Shown here in pieces: positions 25,578 to 33,699 of a stretch of DNA of 64,000 nt (positions are counted from its first letter, which is position 1; every line of letters begins with the position of its first letter). The stretch lies in NCBI GenBank assembly GCA_027486835.1, contig JAIXOJ010000198.1:62001-126000 (forward strand), read 5' to 3'. Source of the stretch: Chitinophagaceae bacterium (GTDB taxonomy: Bacteria; Bacteroidota; Bacteroidia; Chitinophagales; Chitinophagaceae). The translations under genes and the position numbers were made by a program. The notes beneath the pieces were generated by a model. It had not been told where the DNA came from and searched no databases. It saw nothing but the letters and a program-made list of their open reading frames with translations.

Positions 25578-28157
25578 TTATTTTGCTATCAAATTAGCAA
25601 GCAATCGGTATGCACCAGGCACACCAGCAGGTAATTGCCTAAAAAGTACCAAGCTCACATACGAAAAACGCCCCTTTCCATATTTTGTGGTAATCAAACT
25701 GCCATTCGATTCTTGTTTGTCACCACTGTCTTTCATGCCTAAAAGTGCTTCGTAATGACTATCTACTTGTTCGGCTTGGTAGGTACTCCTTTCTTGTGTC
25801 CAACCCTCAAAATCTTTTGGGGTTATTTTATTGGGAAAGTTCAACAATGGATGATTCGGTAATAGAAAATGAACCGTTGCATCTTCTTCTGTTACCCTTG
25901 ATAAACTATTCACCACAAAAGGATAAGGCCCCATTTTAATGGGTTTACTACCCACTTGGTTGCTTTTTGCATATTGTACTATTAAGTTGCCCCCGTTTTT
26001 CACGTAGTTCATTAGCATATCGTGCTTGGTAGTAAGGTACTCATTGAGATTATAGGCCCTAATTCCAGTAATGATGGCATCGAATTGTTTTAAAACCTGG
26101 GGTTGCAAATCAGCTTCTTTAAGCATTGTTACCTCATAACCCATTTGGGTAAGAGCATCGGGTATTTTGTCACCAGCACCTATTAAATAACCTATTTTCT
26201 TACCTACTGTTTTCACCGAAAGCTGTACTAGGTTTGTTTTTGCTTTTGGGAAATAGGTAATGGTAGGTATATGGTCGTATTGAATTGATTTTGTGTAGCC
26301 ATTATAGTCACCCTTATCTGTCCATAAATGGGCAACCTCGCTACTATCGATTCCTTTGGTTTTTGGTGTGAAATATCCTTCCCAAGTATTTTCGGTATGG
26401 TCAAAAGCTGGAATATTCAGTTCATTGGGACTAAAGCTCCATTGAGGCGAAAAACGTTGTTGAATGTGGTATCGGTTACTGTCTTGCACATTTGACTTAA
26501 AATGAATGCCCACTGGTACTTTAGCCCCATTCATTGCCACAACATTTTCCTTGGTGTAGTTCAGTTCTACTTTGGGAATGATTACCAAGGGTTGATAAAT
26601 TTCCCCTCGGGCAGGATCTACCGTTTTGTAATTGATGGGTCTTTCAATAATAAAATTAGTACCCTCTATTTGAACTTTAAACTGAACCACAAAGGCTGGA
26701 TCGTTTTCAGCTTTGCCAATCAACCGTTGGTCAGCAACATGAAAACTACCTCCGTCCAAGGGTTGCTCAAGCCAATATGGTTGCGAAATTTTTTCATTGT
26801 TTGCTACTACTATTGTATGGGGGAAACTGAGGTTTTGATTGATTTTTGGGGAAATATTAAAACTAGTATCCCAGCCTTTTGTGCGGATACCCACCAGACG
26901 AATATTTGCCGCACAGCGTTGGTTAACAAAACAATTGAACTTCAAACTATCTCCTTGTGGTACAAATTGCTGCGCCGTAAATGCCTCGCTGAAAAGCCCA
27001 CTGCACGATTCAATAATATCCTGGATTTCTTGTAATTTTTTAGTTCGCCAAACTGATGGTATAAGTGCTTTTACGGCAGAATATAGTTGCACCAATGCGG
27101 GTACGCTTAATGAAGGATGCTCAAAACTAAATTGACTAATAATATTGTCGATGGCACTAGCAATGGCATCACCCCCGTTTAAGCGAGACCATTGGGTGTT
27201 AACCCCATCTAATAATTCTTTTGTTGGGGCTGTTCCGCCGGTTGTTTTAAAATACTCGAAGAACTCGCCCCTTCTTCTTGGTCTTCCTTCGCCTTGGCTT
27301 TTATGCATACTTCTAGCCTCGCCCCCAATTTCTCCATAGCTTTTTCCCAAAGCAGGATTAAAGCCTCCGACCTCCACTTTAAATTGATCTTCGGCTGTGG
27401 TATTGATACTCCCAAAACTAAACGTGTTCCATAAAATACGTTTTGCTTGCCAAGGTTTTACGCCATATTGGAATTGTTCGGGGAATTTGGTGCTGTCTGC
27501 AGCCGCAGTAAATGCTTCATTGGCCAAAAGTGAGGACGCCGCATGATGACCATGCCCTGCACGAGCATCGCCTGGAAAGCGGGTGATAATAATGTCTGGT
27601 TGGTATTGTCTAATTAACCAAACGACATCACTAAGTATTTTTTCTTTACCCCAAATCCTCAATGCCTCCGATGCATTTTTGCAAAAACCAAATTCAAAAG
27701 CACGTGAAAAATATTGTTCACTCCCGTCAATCTTTCTCGCAGCTAGTAGTTCTTGTGTTCTAATCATGCCAAGTTCTACGCCTTGCTCACTACCAATCAG
27801 GTTTTGACCACCATCGCCCCTTGTGAGGCTTAAATAGGCGGTACGATAGTGTTTTTCTTTTGCCAGCCAAGGTAAAAATCCATTGTTTTCATCATCAGGA
27901 TGGGCTGCAACGTATAGCACACTGCCAAGAACTTTCAATTTTTTCAGTTGCTCATATATATCTGCATTGGTGCTTGCAGTGGGGCTTTGGGCATTGCTAA
28001 CTACCCATAACCAACAGGTTAAGGCAAGCAATAAACCTCTGAAAAGTTTACTTTTTTTTGCTTTATTAATCTCGTATTTTGGCACTAAATAATGTTCTTT
28101 ATTGATTGCAAACTTTTTTGTTACAATATCTTTCTTACCCGCTACTATCAGCTCCAT
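25578..28157 (-). CDS. PIG-L family deacetylase with C-terminal glutamine-amidotransferase-like domain
   Basis: 859 residues. After an unusually long N-terminal region (about 38 residues) comes a hydrophobic signal/anchor (GLLLALTCWLWVVSNAQ). The PIG-L (LmbE) zinc hydrolase domain follows, with AHPDDE at 85-90 and GHGHHAA at 201-207 as zinc ligands. The middle is beta-rich. The C-terminus (about 640-855, FDAIITGIRAYN, NGGNLIVQY) resembles a class I amidotransferase/ThuA-like fold. PIG-L enzymes remove acetyl groups from N-acetylated sugars. The exported, multi-domain form is common in Bacteroidota and its substrate unknown. A good promoter 29 bases upstream supports this start despite the long n-region. 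Confidence 0.9.
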   Translation of the reverse strand: MELIVAGKKDIVTKKFAINKEHYLVPKYEINKAKKSKLFRGLLLALTCWLWVVSNAQSPTASTNADIYEQLKKLKVLGSVLYVAAHPDDENNGFLPWLAKEKHYRTAYLSLTRGDGGQNLIGSEQGVELGMIRTQELLAARKIDGSEQYFSRAFEFGFCKNASEALRIWGKEKILSDVVWLIRQYQPDIIITRFPGDARAGHGHHAASSLLANEAFTAAADSTKFPEQFQYGVKPWQAKRILWNTFSFGSINTTAEDQFKVEVGGFNPALGKSYGEIGGEARSMHKSQGEGRPRRRGEFFEYFKTTGGTAPTKELLDGVNTQWSRLNGGDAIASAIDNIISQFSFEHPSLSVPALVQLYSAVKALIPSVWRTKKLQEIQDIIESCSGLFSEAFTAQQFVPQGDSLKFNCFVNQRCAANIRLVGIRTKGWDTSFNISPKINQNLSFPHTIVVANNEKISQPYWLEQPLDGGSFHVADQRLIGKAENDPAFVVQFKVQIEGTNFIIERPINYKTVDPARGEIYQPLVIIPKVELNYTKENVVAMNGAKVPVGIHFKSNVQDSNRYHIQQRFSPQWSFSPNELNIPAFDHTENTWEGYFTPKTKGIDSSEVAHLWTDKGDYNGYTKSIQYDHIPTITYFPKAKTNLVQLSVKTVGKKIGYLIGAGDKIPDALTQMGYEVTMLKEADLQPQVLKQFDAIITGIRAYNLNEYLTTKHDMLMNYVKNGGNLIVQYAKSNQVGSKPIKMGPYPFVVNSLSRVTEEDATVHFLLPNHPLLNFPNKITPKDFEGWTQERSTYQAEQVDSHYEALLGMKDSGDKQESNGSLITTKYGKGRFSYVSLVLFRQLPAGVPGAYRLLANLIAK

Positions 28158-28185
28158 AGGTTCAATTAAAATAATACTAAAGTGT

Positions 28186-28217
28186 CAAATGTAAAAGACT
28201 ACTTAGCATCAGGCAAA
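28186..28217 (-). promoter_or_regulatory. Bacteroidota-type promoter for the PIG-L gene
   Basis: On the minus strand TTTG (28217-28214), a 20-base spacer, then TACATTTG (28193-28186). This matches the Bacteroidota sigma-ABfr consensus of a -33 TTTG and a -7 TAnnTTTG. The predicted start of transcription is around 28178, giving a leader of about 20 bases. Confidence 0.65.
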
Positions 28218-28488
28218 AAGTTTTGTGTTTTTGGTGGGGATGTTTCCTTTTTGCAATTCAGGTTGTTCGAAGAAAGTTTAGGATATTATAGCGTATAGAA
28301 TAGGATTCTTTGGGTTATTTCGAGTTTTTTGTAGCAGTGCCAGCGTTCATATTGGCAGTAGTTCAATTGCATTTTTTAGACCATTAGCTCGCATCGTAAT
28401 TGCAATAAAGTAGCTGCGATTTTGTATTCATTTACTGTGTAGGCGGCATGTTTAATCACTTCACATGCCGCCTTAGCAGAAAGAGTTA
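28218..28488. other. Intergenic region, no gene seen
   Basis: Sequence between the PIG-L promoter and the end of the SDR gene. A short imperfect palindrome near 28440-28470 (GGCGGCATG..CATGCCGCC, perfect 9-bp arms) lies about 20 bases after the SDR stop. It can fold into a terminator-like hairpin, but no strong T-tract follows it. Confidence 0.5.
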
Positions 28489-29352
28489 TTAACCCAAAAG
28501 ATCCTTCATACCAAATGCAGTTAAGAAATTAGCATAATCCACTTTCACGTTTGCATTAGCCCGTTCAACAAATTCACCGGTCATGCCATCTACCACGGTT
28601 CTAAGTGGTCTTTGTCCTTTTGGTAATTCTATTAAATGTAAAATGGCGTCTGGCACCATTTGTGGGTTTGGTTTCATTGCTTCAAACATTTGCCCCATAC
28701 CTGCGCCTATTTGTTCTGGTACTTTGGCCAAATCGCCATATTCATTGTAAACAGCAGCATCAGAACCATAGGTAGATTTTCCGAAAATTTCTGTAGGAAA
28801 AGCACCTGGTTGAATCAATACTACATCCACACCGAATGGCCTTACTTCGTAGTGGATGCCTTCTGTGAGACCCTCAACGGCAAATTTTGTGGAATTGTAA
28901 ACCGTCATAAAAGGAGCAGAAAAACGACCTAATCCACTGGAAATATTCACTACTAAACCTTCGCCTTGTTTTCTCATTTGAGGTAAACACGCTTTCAGCA
29001 TGCGCCAAGTACCTTTTACGTTTACGTCAAACATTTTTTCAACATCATCGGTAGTGTAAGCTTCCGCAATACCTCCTCCAAAATAACCAGCGTTGTTTAC
29101 TAATACATCTATTTGGCCTTCCTTAGCAATGATTTCAGCTACAGTTTTGGTCACATTATCACCATCGGTTACATCTAGTTCCACAACGTTGATGTTTTCT
29201 ACTGCGGCCAGTTCCGCTGCTTTTGCTGCATTTCTACCGCTAATATCCCTCATGGTGGCATAAACTGTATATCCTTTGAGCGCGCTACTTTTTGCGGTTA
29301 AATAACCAAAACCGCTGTTGGTACCTGTAATCAATACTACTTTTTTTTTCAT
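28489..29352 (-). CDS. Short-chain dehydrogenase/reductase (classical SDR)
   Basis: 287 residues from the ATG at 29352. An in-frame ATG at 29382 would add ten residues before the MKKKVVLITG strand and is less likely. The Rossmann cofactor motif TGTNSGFG (9-16), NNAG (86-89), the catalytic Ser in NISSGLG (138-139) and YNSTK (Y152, K156) are all present. An NAD(P)-dependent oxidoreductase is clear, but the substrate is not. TATTTTTG at 29387-29380 fits a -7 promoter element, with no good -33 partner. Confidence 0.92.
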   Translation of the reverse strand: MKKKVVLITGTNSGFGYLTAKSSALKGYTVYATMRDISGRNAAKAAELAAVENINVVELDVTDGDNVTKTVAEIIAKEGQIDVLVNNAGYFGGGIAEAYTTDDVEKMFDVNVKGTWRMLKACLPQMRKQGEGLVVNISSGLGRFSAPFMTVYNSTKFAVEGLTEGIHYEVRPFGVDVVLIQPGAFPTEIFGKSTYGSDAAVYNEYGDLAKVPEQIGAGMGQMFEAMKPNPQMVPDAILHLIELPKGQRPLRTVVDGMTGEFVERANANVKVDYANFLTAFGMKDLLG

Positions 29353-29483
29353 TGTTTTATCTTTTAAAAAATTAGGTTTCAAAAATACTGGGATAAGGTA
29401 GCTGGAATGGTTTCGTTAACCGAAAATTCATATTGAGCTTGGTACGAATTTTTACTTTGGGCAAGCAGGATTAAATTATTCAT

Positions 29484-30263
29484 TTATCCTTCTTGCTTTA
29501 AAGCGTTGGGCAGCATTAAAAGAAAAGGAATCGATTTTTCATAATTCAGTTCTTCATAGAAAAGACCCACTCTTGCGAGGTTGAGGTAATATTTTTCAAG
29601 ATGCTTATAACAAAAGTGTTCACTCCCAATGTACCAAGCTTTATTTCCAAGTTTTGTAACCAAAAACCATTTCTCCAACAATCTAGCGGTTCTGCCATTA
29701 CCGTCGTTAAAGGGATGGATTTTTACAAATACTAGGTGAATGAGTGATGCATAATAAAACGCCTCTATTACGCTCAATTCTTGATGGATTAATTCATCGA
29801 GTTCGCTCCGGAAATCATCAAATTCATCCTTTACCATTAATGCGGATGCAGCTTCATATTGCACACGCTGGGTCTGCTGGTTTAAAATAAGCATATTCCC
29901 AGTTCTTACTACTCCGCTATGTACCTCAGGTAGTAAATGGTTGGTCGATATTTTATGTGCGATGTAAAAGTTTGATTGTGTTAATTTATTATCCCTGGCA
30001 AATTCATACGCATCAAATAAATCGTTGGGCTTCTCCGTGAGATTTGGTAGGTATTCTATATTCTGCAACTTATGTTTTAAGTAACTGTCTATTTCCATTG
30101 GCTCACCCTCTATTCGTGAGGATGACATTACAGATACCGCTGTGTAAAAACGAAAACTTTCTGCTGTCCACTCCCGTTTTTTTAGTTTGGAAAGTGCATC
30201 GTCGATATCCAAATCAAGCTTCGACTTGTATATTCCTAGATATTTATTGGTTAGCTTTTTCAT
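29484..30263 (-). CDS. Fic domain protein (probable AMP-transferase, class II autoinhibited)
   Basis: 259 residues. The Fic core has the canonical motif HPFNDGNGRTAR starting at His183. An N-terminal inhibitory-helix motif of the (S/T)xxxE(G/N) kind is visible at residues 48-53 (SSRIEG), so the protein belongs to the class with the inhibitory helix before the Fic fold. Such proteins AMPylate target proteins, or act as deAMPylases or self-modifying regulators. No target can be inferred. A C-terminal winged helix seen in longer homologues is absent. The gene is single and on the same strand as the SDR. Confidence 0.92.
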   Translation of the reverse strand: MKKLTNKYLGIYKSKLDLDIDDALSKLKKREWTAESFRFYTAVSVMSSSRIEGEPMEIDSYLKHKLQNIEYLPNLTEKPNDLFDAYEFARDNKLTQSNFYIAHKISTNHLLPEVHSGVVRTGNMLILNQQTQRVQYEAASALMVKDEFDDFRSELDELIHQELSVIEAFYYASLIHLVFVKIHPFNDGNGRTARLLEKWFLVTKLGNKAWYIGSEHFCYKHLEKYYLNLARVGLFYEELNYEKSIPFLLMLPNALKQEG

Positions 30264-30602
30264 TTACTTTCTACTAAAATTGACTATTAATTTTAATGGA
30301 CAAAGCTAAGCAGGTTTACAAATTAGCCTACAGTTTAAAAAAGGCGATTCACATCTAAAATGGCTTTTTTTTGTTTGGGGAGAGGTGTTTTTGATGCCCC
30401 GAACTAATGAATACTGCGGCTATTTTATTTGGAGATTGAATTAAATATGCACAAGACAACTTAATATACCAATACGCTGGAGCTTGTTGATATCAATATT
30501 CTGGTGAAATTAACAGCGAAGACCTAAGCGAATGGCACAAGCGGAACGCTAGTGTCAGCGGGGGGATATTCCATTTGGAATATTATAACTAGAAAATCCT
30601 AT
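30264..30602. other. Intergenic region with a dispersed repeat
   Basis: About 340 bases. TAGCTTTG (30308-30301, minus strand) is a possible -7 element for the Fic gene. Bases 30507-30567 carry the left copy of a direct repeat found again at 31272-31332. No gene seen. Confidence 0.5.
30507..30567 (+). repeat. Direct repeat (left copy) flanking the DUF2442/DUF4160 pair
   Basis: About 60 bases, from AACAGCGAAGACCTAAGCG to GTCAGCGGGGGG. Aligned by eye it is about 80% identical, in the same orientation, to 31272-31332. It is GC-richer than its flanks. Confidence 0.75.
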
Positions 30603-30869
30603 CTATTTTTCACCAACAAGACCTTTTATTTCAGATACTTTGCTATCTAAATACAAAGTATCTGGACTCATGTCTAAGTCTTCATTCCAAACAACTGTAC
30701 CCCATGCCACGTGTGCTTGATCGAATACATTTCTATCGTTCAATGCTTTGAAAACGCCTTTATTTAAGTAAGGCTTCATATCAAACACTTTTTCTTCTCC
30801 GTTTGTGAACGTAAGGATTAACTGAAAATCGTTAATTGTTTTTACTTTTTCTACACGTGGGTTTATCAT
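30603..30869 (-). CDS. DUF2442 domain protein
   Basis: 88 residues matching the DUF2442 pattern: an N-terminal strand (VKTINDFQLILTFTNGEEKVFD), MKPYLNKGVF and a C-terminal WNEDLDMSPDTLY. It starts 5 bases after the stop of the DUF4160 gene, so the two form one operon. DUF4160/DUF2442 pairs recur in many bacteria and have been suspected to be toxin-antitoxin-like, which is not established. The protein has no enzymatic motif. Confidence 0.85.
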   Translation of the reverse strand: MINPRVEKVKTINDFQLILTFTNGEEKVFDMKPYLNKGVFKALNDRNVFDQAHVAWGTVVWNEDLDMSPDTLYLDSKVSEIKGLVGEK

Positions 30870-30874
30870 TGCAG

Positions 30875-31144
30875 TTATTTTAATGGATCCAATCTGAATA
30901 CTTTTTCGCCGTTTACTGCCAACTTCCAGTTTTGCATCAAATCTTCTTGATGAATTTCAATCCATGCCAATACTAACTTGAGCTTATTAGCTGGTAAACT
31001 TCCTTCTAACAAAATGCCATCGGGTATAGAGATTACTGCTTTTTCTTCGGCATATTCCACATGAATGTGTGGCAAATGATGTTGTTTGGTATCATAGTAA
31101 TACATGATTACAACAATTCCGTAAAAAATTGATAAGACCGGCAT
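30875..31144 (-). CDS. DUF4160 domain protein
   Basis: 89 residues. The conserved HHLPHIHVEYAEEKAVISI segment is the DUF4160 hallmark, and the typical LKLVLAWIEIHQEDLMQNW helix follows. It is the first gene of a two-gene operon with DUF2442. The start at 31144 gives MPVLSIFYGI, as expected for the family. Function unknown; the pair may be a small toxin-antitoxin-like module. It is flanked by direct repeats. Confidence 0.85.
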   Translation of the reverse strand: MPVLSIFYGIVVIMYYYDTKQHHLPHIHVEYAEEKAVISIPDGILLEGSLPANKLKLVLAWIEIHQEDLMQNWKLAVNGEKVFRLDPLK

Positions 31145-31164
31145 GCTTAATTATTATTTAGGGT

Positions 31165-31172
31165 CAAAAATA
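31165..31172 (-). promoter_or_regulatory. Candidate -7 element for the DUF4160-DUF2442 operon
   Basis: TATTTTTG on the minus strand, 21 bases before the start codon, matches TAnnTTTG. No convincing -33 TTTG lies 19-21 bases further upstream, so this is tentative. Confidence 0.4.
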
Positions 31173-31271
31173 TTTTAAAAGTGATTAGCGCTATCATTTT
31201 TCCATTTGTTTGCTCTACTAATTGCTTTAAAATATCCAAGAGATATATGAAAGGGTGTCTTAGTCTAATGG

Positions 31272-31332
31272 AAATAATAGCGAATACCTAAGCTAATCGC
31301 ACAAACGGCACGCTCGCGCAAGCGGGGGGAAT
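31272..31332 (+). repeat. Direct repeat (right copy) flanking the DUF2442/DUF4160 pair
   Basis: About 60 bases, from AATAGCGAATACCTAAGC to CGCAAGCGGGGGG, matching 30507-30567 in the same orientation. The CGCTCGCG / AAGCGGGGGG end is GC-rich and partly palindromic. Confidence 0.75.
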
Positions 31333-31479
31333 AAATATTTCACAAAAGCCTGAAACAATAGTAAGCAAATAGCACTTGGTATTTCTTATCACTTTTTTGC
31401 TTTCTACACTTCAGAAAAAGCGAATTGCAAAAAAGTATTCACTCCAATAAGCGTGTCAACTTTTAGAAAACAACATTTT

Positions 31480-31693
31480 CTGACACAAAACTGTGTCAAC
31501 TTTCCTGTGTCAAAAAAAAATGACACAGAAAAACTGACACAAAACTGTGTCAACTTTCTTGTGTCAAAAAAAATTGACACAGAAAAACTGACACAAAACT
31601 GTGTCAACTTTCTTGTGTCAAAAAATACTGACACAGAAAAGTTGACACAAAACTGTGTCAACTTTTTCTATTTTGAATAAATTGACACCATTT
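31480..31693. repeat. Tandem array, 54-bp unit, four copies, built from TGACACA dyads
   Basis: Units start at 31481, 31535, 31589 and 31643. Each unit has the 7-mer TGACACA and its complement TGTGTCA alternating as two back-to-back hairpins (TGACACAAAACTGTGTCA, and TGTGTCA - poly-A - TGACACA). The flanks hold further partial copies from about 31457 to 31690. Frames crossing it on both strands are artefacts of the 54-bp period. No spacers. Confidence 0.95.
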
Positions 31694-32030
31694 CTTTCTC
31701 TTAATTTTTCATTCTTTATTTATCGCGGTGTTTTCTACTTTTCGCAATTTGCTTGGGTTATCAGCTAGTAATTTTTCTGTGCTGTTACAATGCCATCTCA
31801 CCAAGATTGTTATTGCAGAATCGAGGTAGTGAAGTATGCATGGATTCGAAAATCCCGTTAATAATTTAGCCGTCACTCGCTTCGAAACATGTTGTCTGGA
31901 TGTTTCTGAAAAGTTATTTGGAAAGTTGAAGCACCATTTCCTAATATTATTTATACCTTGGTTTCGTTTAATTTAGACCTGATGCTTTTTCCATTAGAAC
32001 AATACTTTTTTCAGGAACAATAGAGTTAAC
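31694..32030. other. Intergenic region with left outer repeat
   Basis: About 340 bases, no gene seen. Bases 31842-31888 match 35312-35360 (listed separately). It presumably contains the promoter of the exported protein gene at 32031. Confidence 0.5.
31842..31888 (+). repeat. Outer direct repeat of the 31.8-35.4 kb island (left copy)
   Basis: GGATTCGAAAATCCCG, then TTTAGCCGTC and CTTCGAAAC. It aligns with 35312-35360 in the same orientation at roughly 75% identity with a few one-base gaps. Confidence 0.65.
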
Positions 32031-32774
32031 ATGAGATTCATTAGCGCATACTTAATTATCATCGGAATTTTCATTGGACAGTCCTGCTATTGTCAGCATT
32101 CAGATTTGCGGAGTATTGATAATTTGCTTACTAGTGTTTATAAGAAAATGAAGACCGCTTACCAGCTTGACTTACGCTATGATAGTATGCCCCATGGATT
32201 TGAAAAGAAGCTTACAAAATTTCTAACAAATCCTATTACTTTCTACAATTCATTTGATAGTTTATCGAAGTATTTGGACATTACGATATCTGCTGATAAA
32301 CAAATTAAGTTTTATAGTTGGGTTGACATTGGTAGCGGATCATGGCATAACATTGTATGTTTAGCACAGTTTAAAGCAACCAATGGCAAAATAATAGTTC
32401 AGCAACTAAACATAAGAGAAGATGATAGTGAAAGTTTTACCGACAGTGGTATTTATGAAGTAAATGAGATTAACTATAATGGCACAAAATTTTATTTAAC
32501 TTTTGGATCTGGAACTCATGGAAGTGGGCATTGGCATAAAATCGTACAGATTTTTTCAATTGCAAATGACAAGCTTGTAAAGTGTAAGTCATGTTTTGCC
32601 AACAAGCGTGACCTAGTGGTTGAATGTCAAAGAGGCGATAATTCTAACCTTGCATTTAATCCTAAAACAAAAGAAATAACCCATTGTGAATTTGCTTATG
32701 CTGATAGTGTTGGCATTTATAGGTCAACAGGGCGAAAGATTTTTCTAAAATTTGACAAAGGAATATTTAGATAA
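32031..32774 (+). CDS. Exported protein of unknown function
   Basis: 247 residues with a signal peptide (IIIGIFIGQSCYCQ). The rest is a beta-rich domain with WHNIVCLAQF, TFGSGTHGSGHWHKIVQIFSI and a lone CKSCF pair. I do not recognise the family. Glycine/histidine-rich stretches recur on either side (SGSWHN and SGHWHK), suggesting an internal duplication of a small strand motif. It lies between the outer and inner direct repeats of the island and may be cargo of the same insertion. Its codon use looks AT-rich like the adjacent ATPase. Confidence 0.75.
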   Translation: MRFISAYLIIIGIFIGQSCYCQHSDLRSIDNLLTSVYKKMKTAYQLDLRYDSMPHGFEKKLTKFLTNPITFYNSFDSLSKYLDITISADKQIKFYSWVDIGSGSWHNIVCLAQFKATNGKIIVQQLNIREDDSESFTDSGIYEVNEINYNGTKFYLTFGSGTHGSGHWHKIVQIFSIANDKLVKCKSCFANKRDLVVECQRGDNSNLAFNPKTKEITHCEFAYADSVGIYRSTGRKIFLKFDKGIFR

Positions 32775-33030
32775 CCAGGACACAAGCACTAGATATTTTA
32801 GAAAAACAACCTAAAAATTTTCATTTAGAAAATAAGCCATTCTGTTTTAATGCCACAAATGCACGAATTGTGACTAAGCCTTTACCAATTTTACCAAGGT
32901 TTTTAATGGGCTTAAATTATGTGGAAGTTTTTATTATTGGCGAATTAGGAATTGGAAGATCCCTATTACCTGTTTAGGGTACTTGCCCTCAGAACTTGAT
33001 GTGCTTGTAAGTAATGAATGCGTCTTATTT
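32775..33030. other. Intergenic region with left inner repeat
   Basis: Between the exported protein and the HNH gene. Bases 32886-32933 match 35211-35258. The remainder is AT-rich with no gene. Confidence 0.5.
32886..32933 (+). repeat. Inner direct repeat flanking the Septu-like pair (left copy)
   Basis: 48 bases from CAATTTTACCAAGG to GTGGAAGTTTTTA, identical at 45 of 48 positions to 35211-35258 in the same orientation, with no gaps (counted by hand). Confidence 0.85.
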
Positions 33031-33699
33031 TCAGGCATTCAAAGCCAATGTCTGAACACTCATTTCAAAGGCAGTATAAAATTTGAATAGCTTTTCCTTA
33101 GCTTCCTCAAAAGACAATTTACCCAATTGCATATCATCTATTATGGGCTTAAGGTATTCTTTTCTATAGTCAATAATTGGTTGATAGTTTAGCCCAAGTG
33201 CGTTGATGTCTTCTAATATTTTCCGCTTCAATCCAAAATCGAGCTCTTTATTTGGACTAAAAAAGTGTGTGCCATAATCATATTCCAAGTAATAAAAAGG
33301 ATTGTAAGTGCTTACATCAGGTTTCAAAATGGCATTTACTTTTTTGCTTCGCTTTACTTTCACGTTCACATCGCTATGTACCAAAAAGAAATTAGTCCAT
33401 TCCCAGCCTTTGTCGGCTTTCAATGAACTATCGTAATGATCTAATTGCCCCATAAAATCAAAATCTTTAAATCTCCCTTTTTTCCATTCTGTTGGGTTTA
33501 CAACATCTACTTTCATCAAATACATTTCTGTATAAGCACACAAACCACCTTGCACCCACAATAAGTTGGCTACAATGTCATTATAAAAACGAAAATTAGA
33601 AGAAGTGTATTCAGGGTGTTTATTACCTTTTGCATTTTTATCCTCCAACCATTTTTTATAGACAGTTGCTAACGATAAATCCTTGTCTATCTTTCTCAT
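33031..33699 (-). CDS. PtuB-like HNH-type protein with degenerate zinc ligands
   Basis: 222 residues. The central part follows the HNH plan of PtuB/TIGR02646 proteins: LCAYTEMYL (in place of CxYC), QLDHYDSS with the candidate catalytic D87-H88, then WTNFFLVHSDVN..VK with N103 and N112. Three of the four zinc cysteines expected in that family are missing; only C54 remains. Its ATG overlaps the last base of the ATPase gene upstream, so the two are co-translated. I infer a DNA-cutting effector of a Septu-like anti-phage pair. Loss of the zinc site could mean a variant fold or altered activity. A plain unknown partner of an AAA ATPase is the alternative. Confidence 0.65.
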   Translation of the reverse strand: MRKIDKDLSLATVYKKWLEDKNAKGNKHPEYTSSNFRFYNDIVANLLWVQGGLCAYTEMYLMKVDVVNPTEWKKGRFKDFDFMGQLDHYDSSLKADKGWEWTNFFLVHSDVNVKVKRSKKVNAILKPDVSTYNPFYYLEYDYGTHFFSPNKELDFGLKRKILEDINALGLNYQPIIDYRKEYLKPIIDDMQLGKLSFEEAKEKLFKFYTAFEMSVQTLALNA

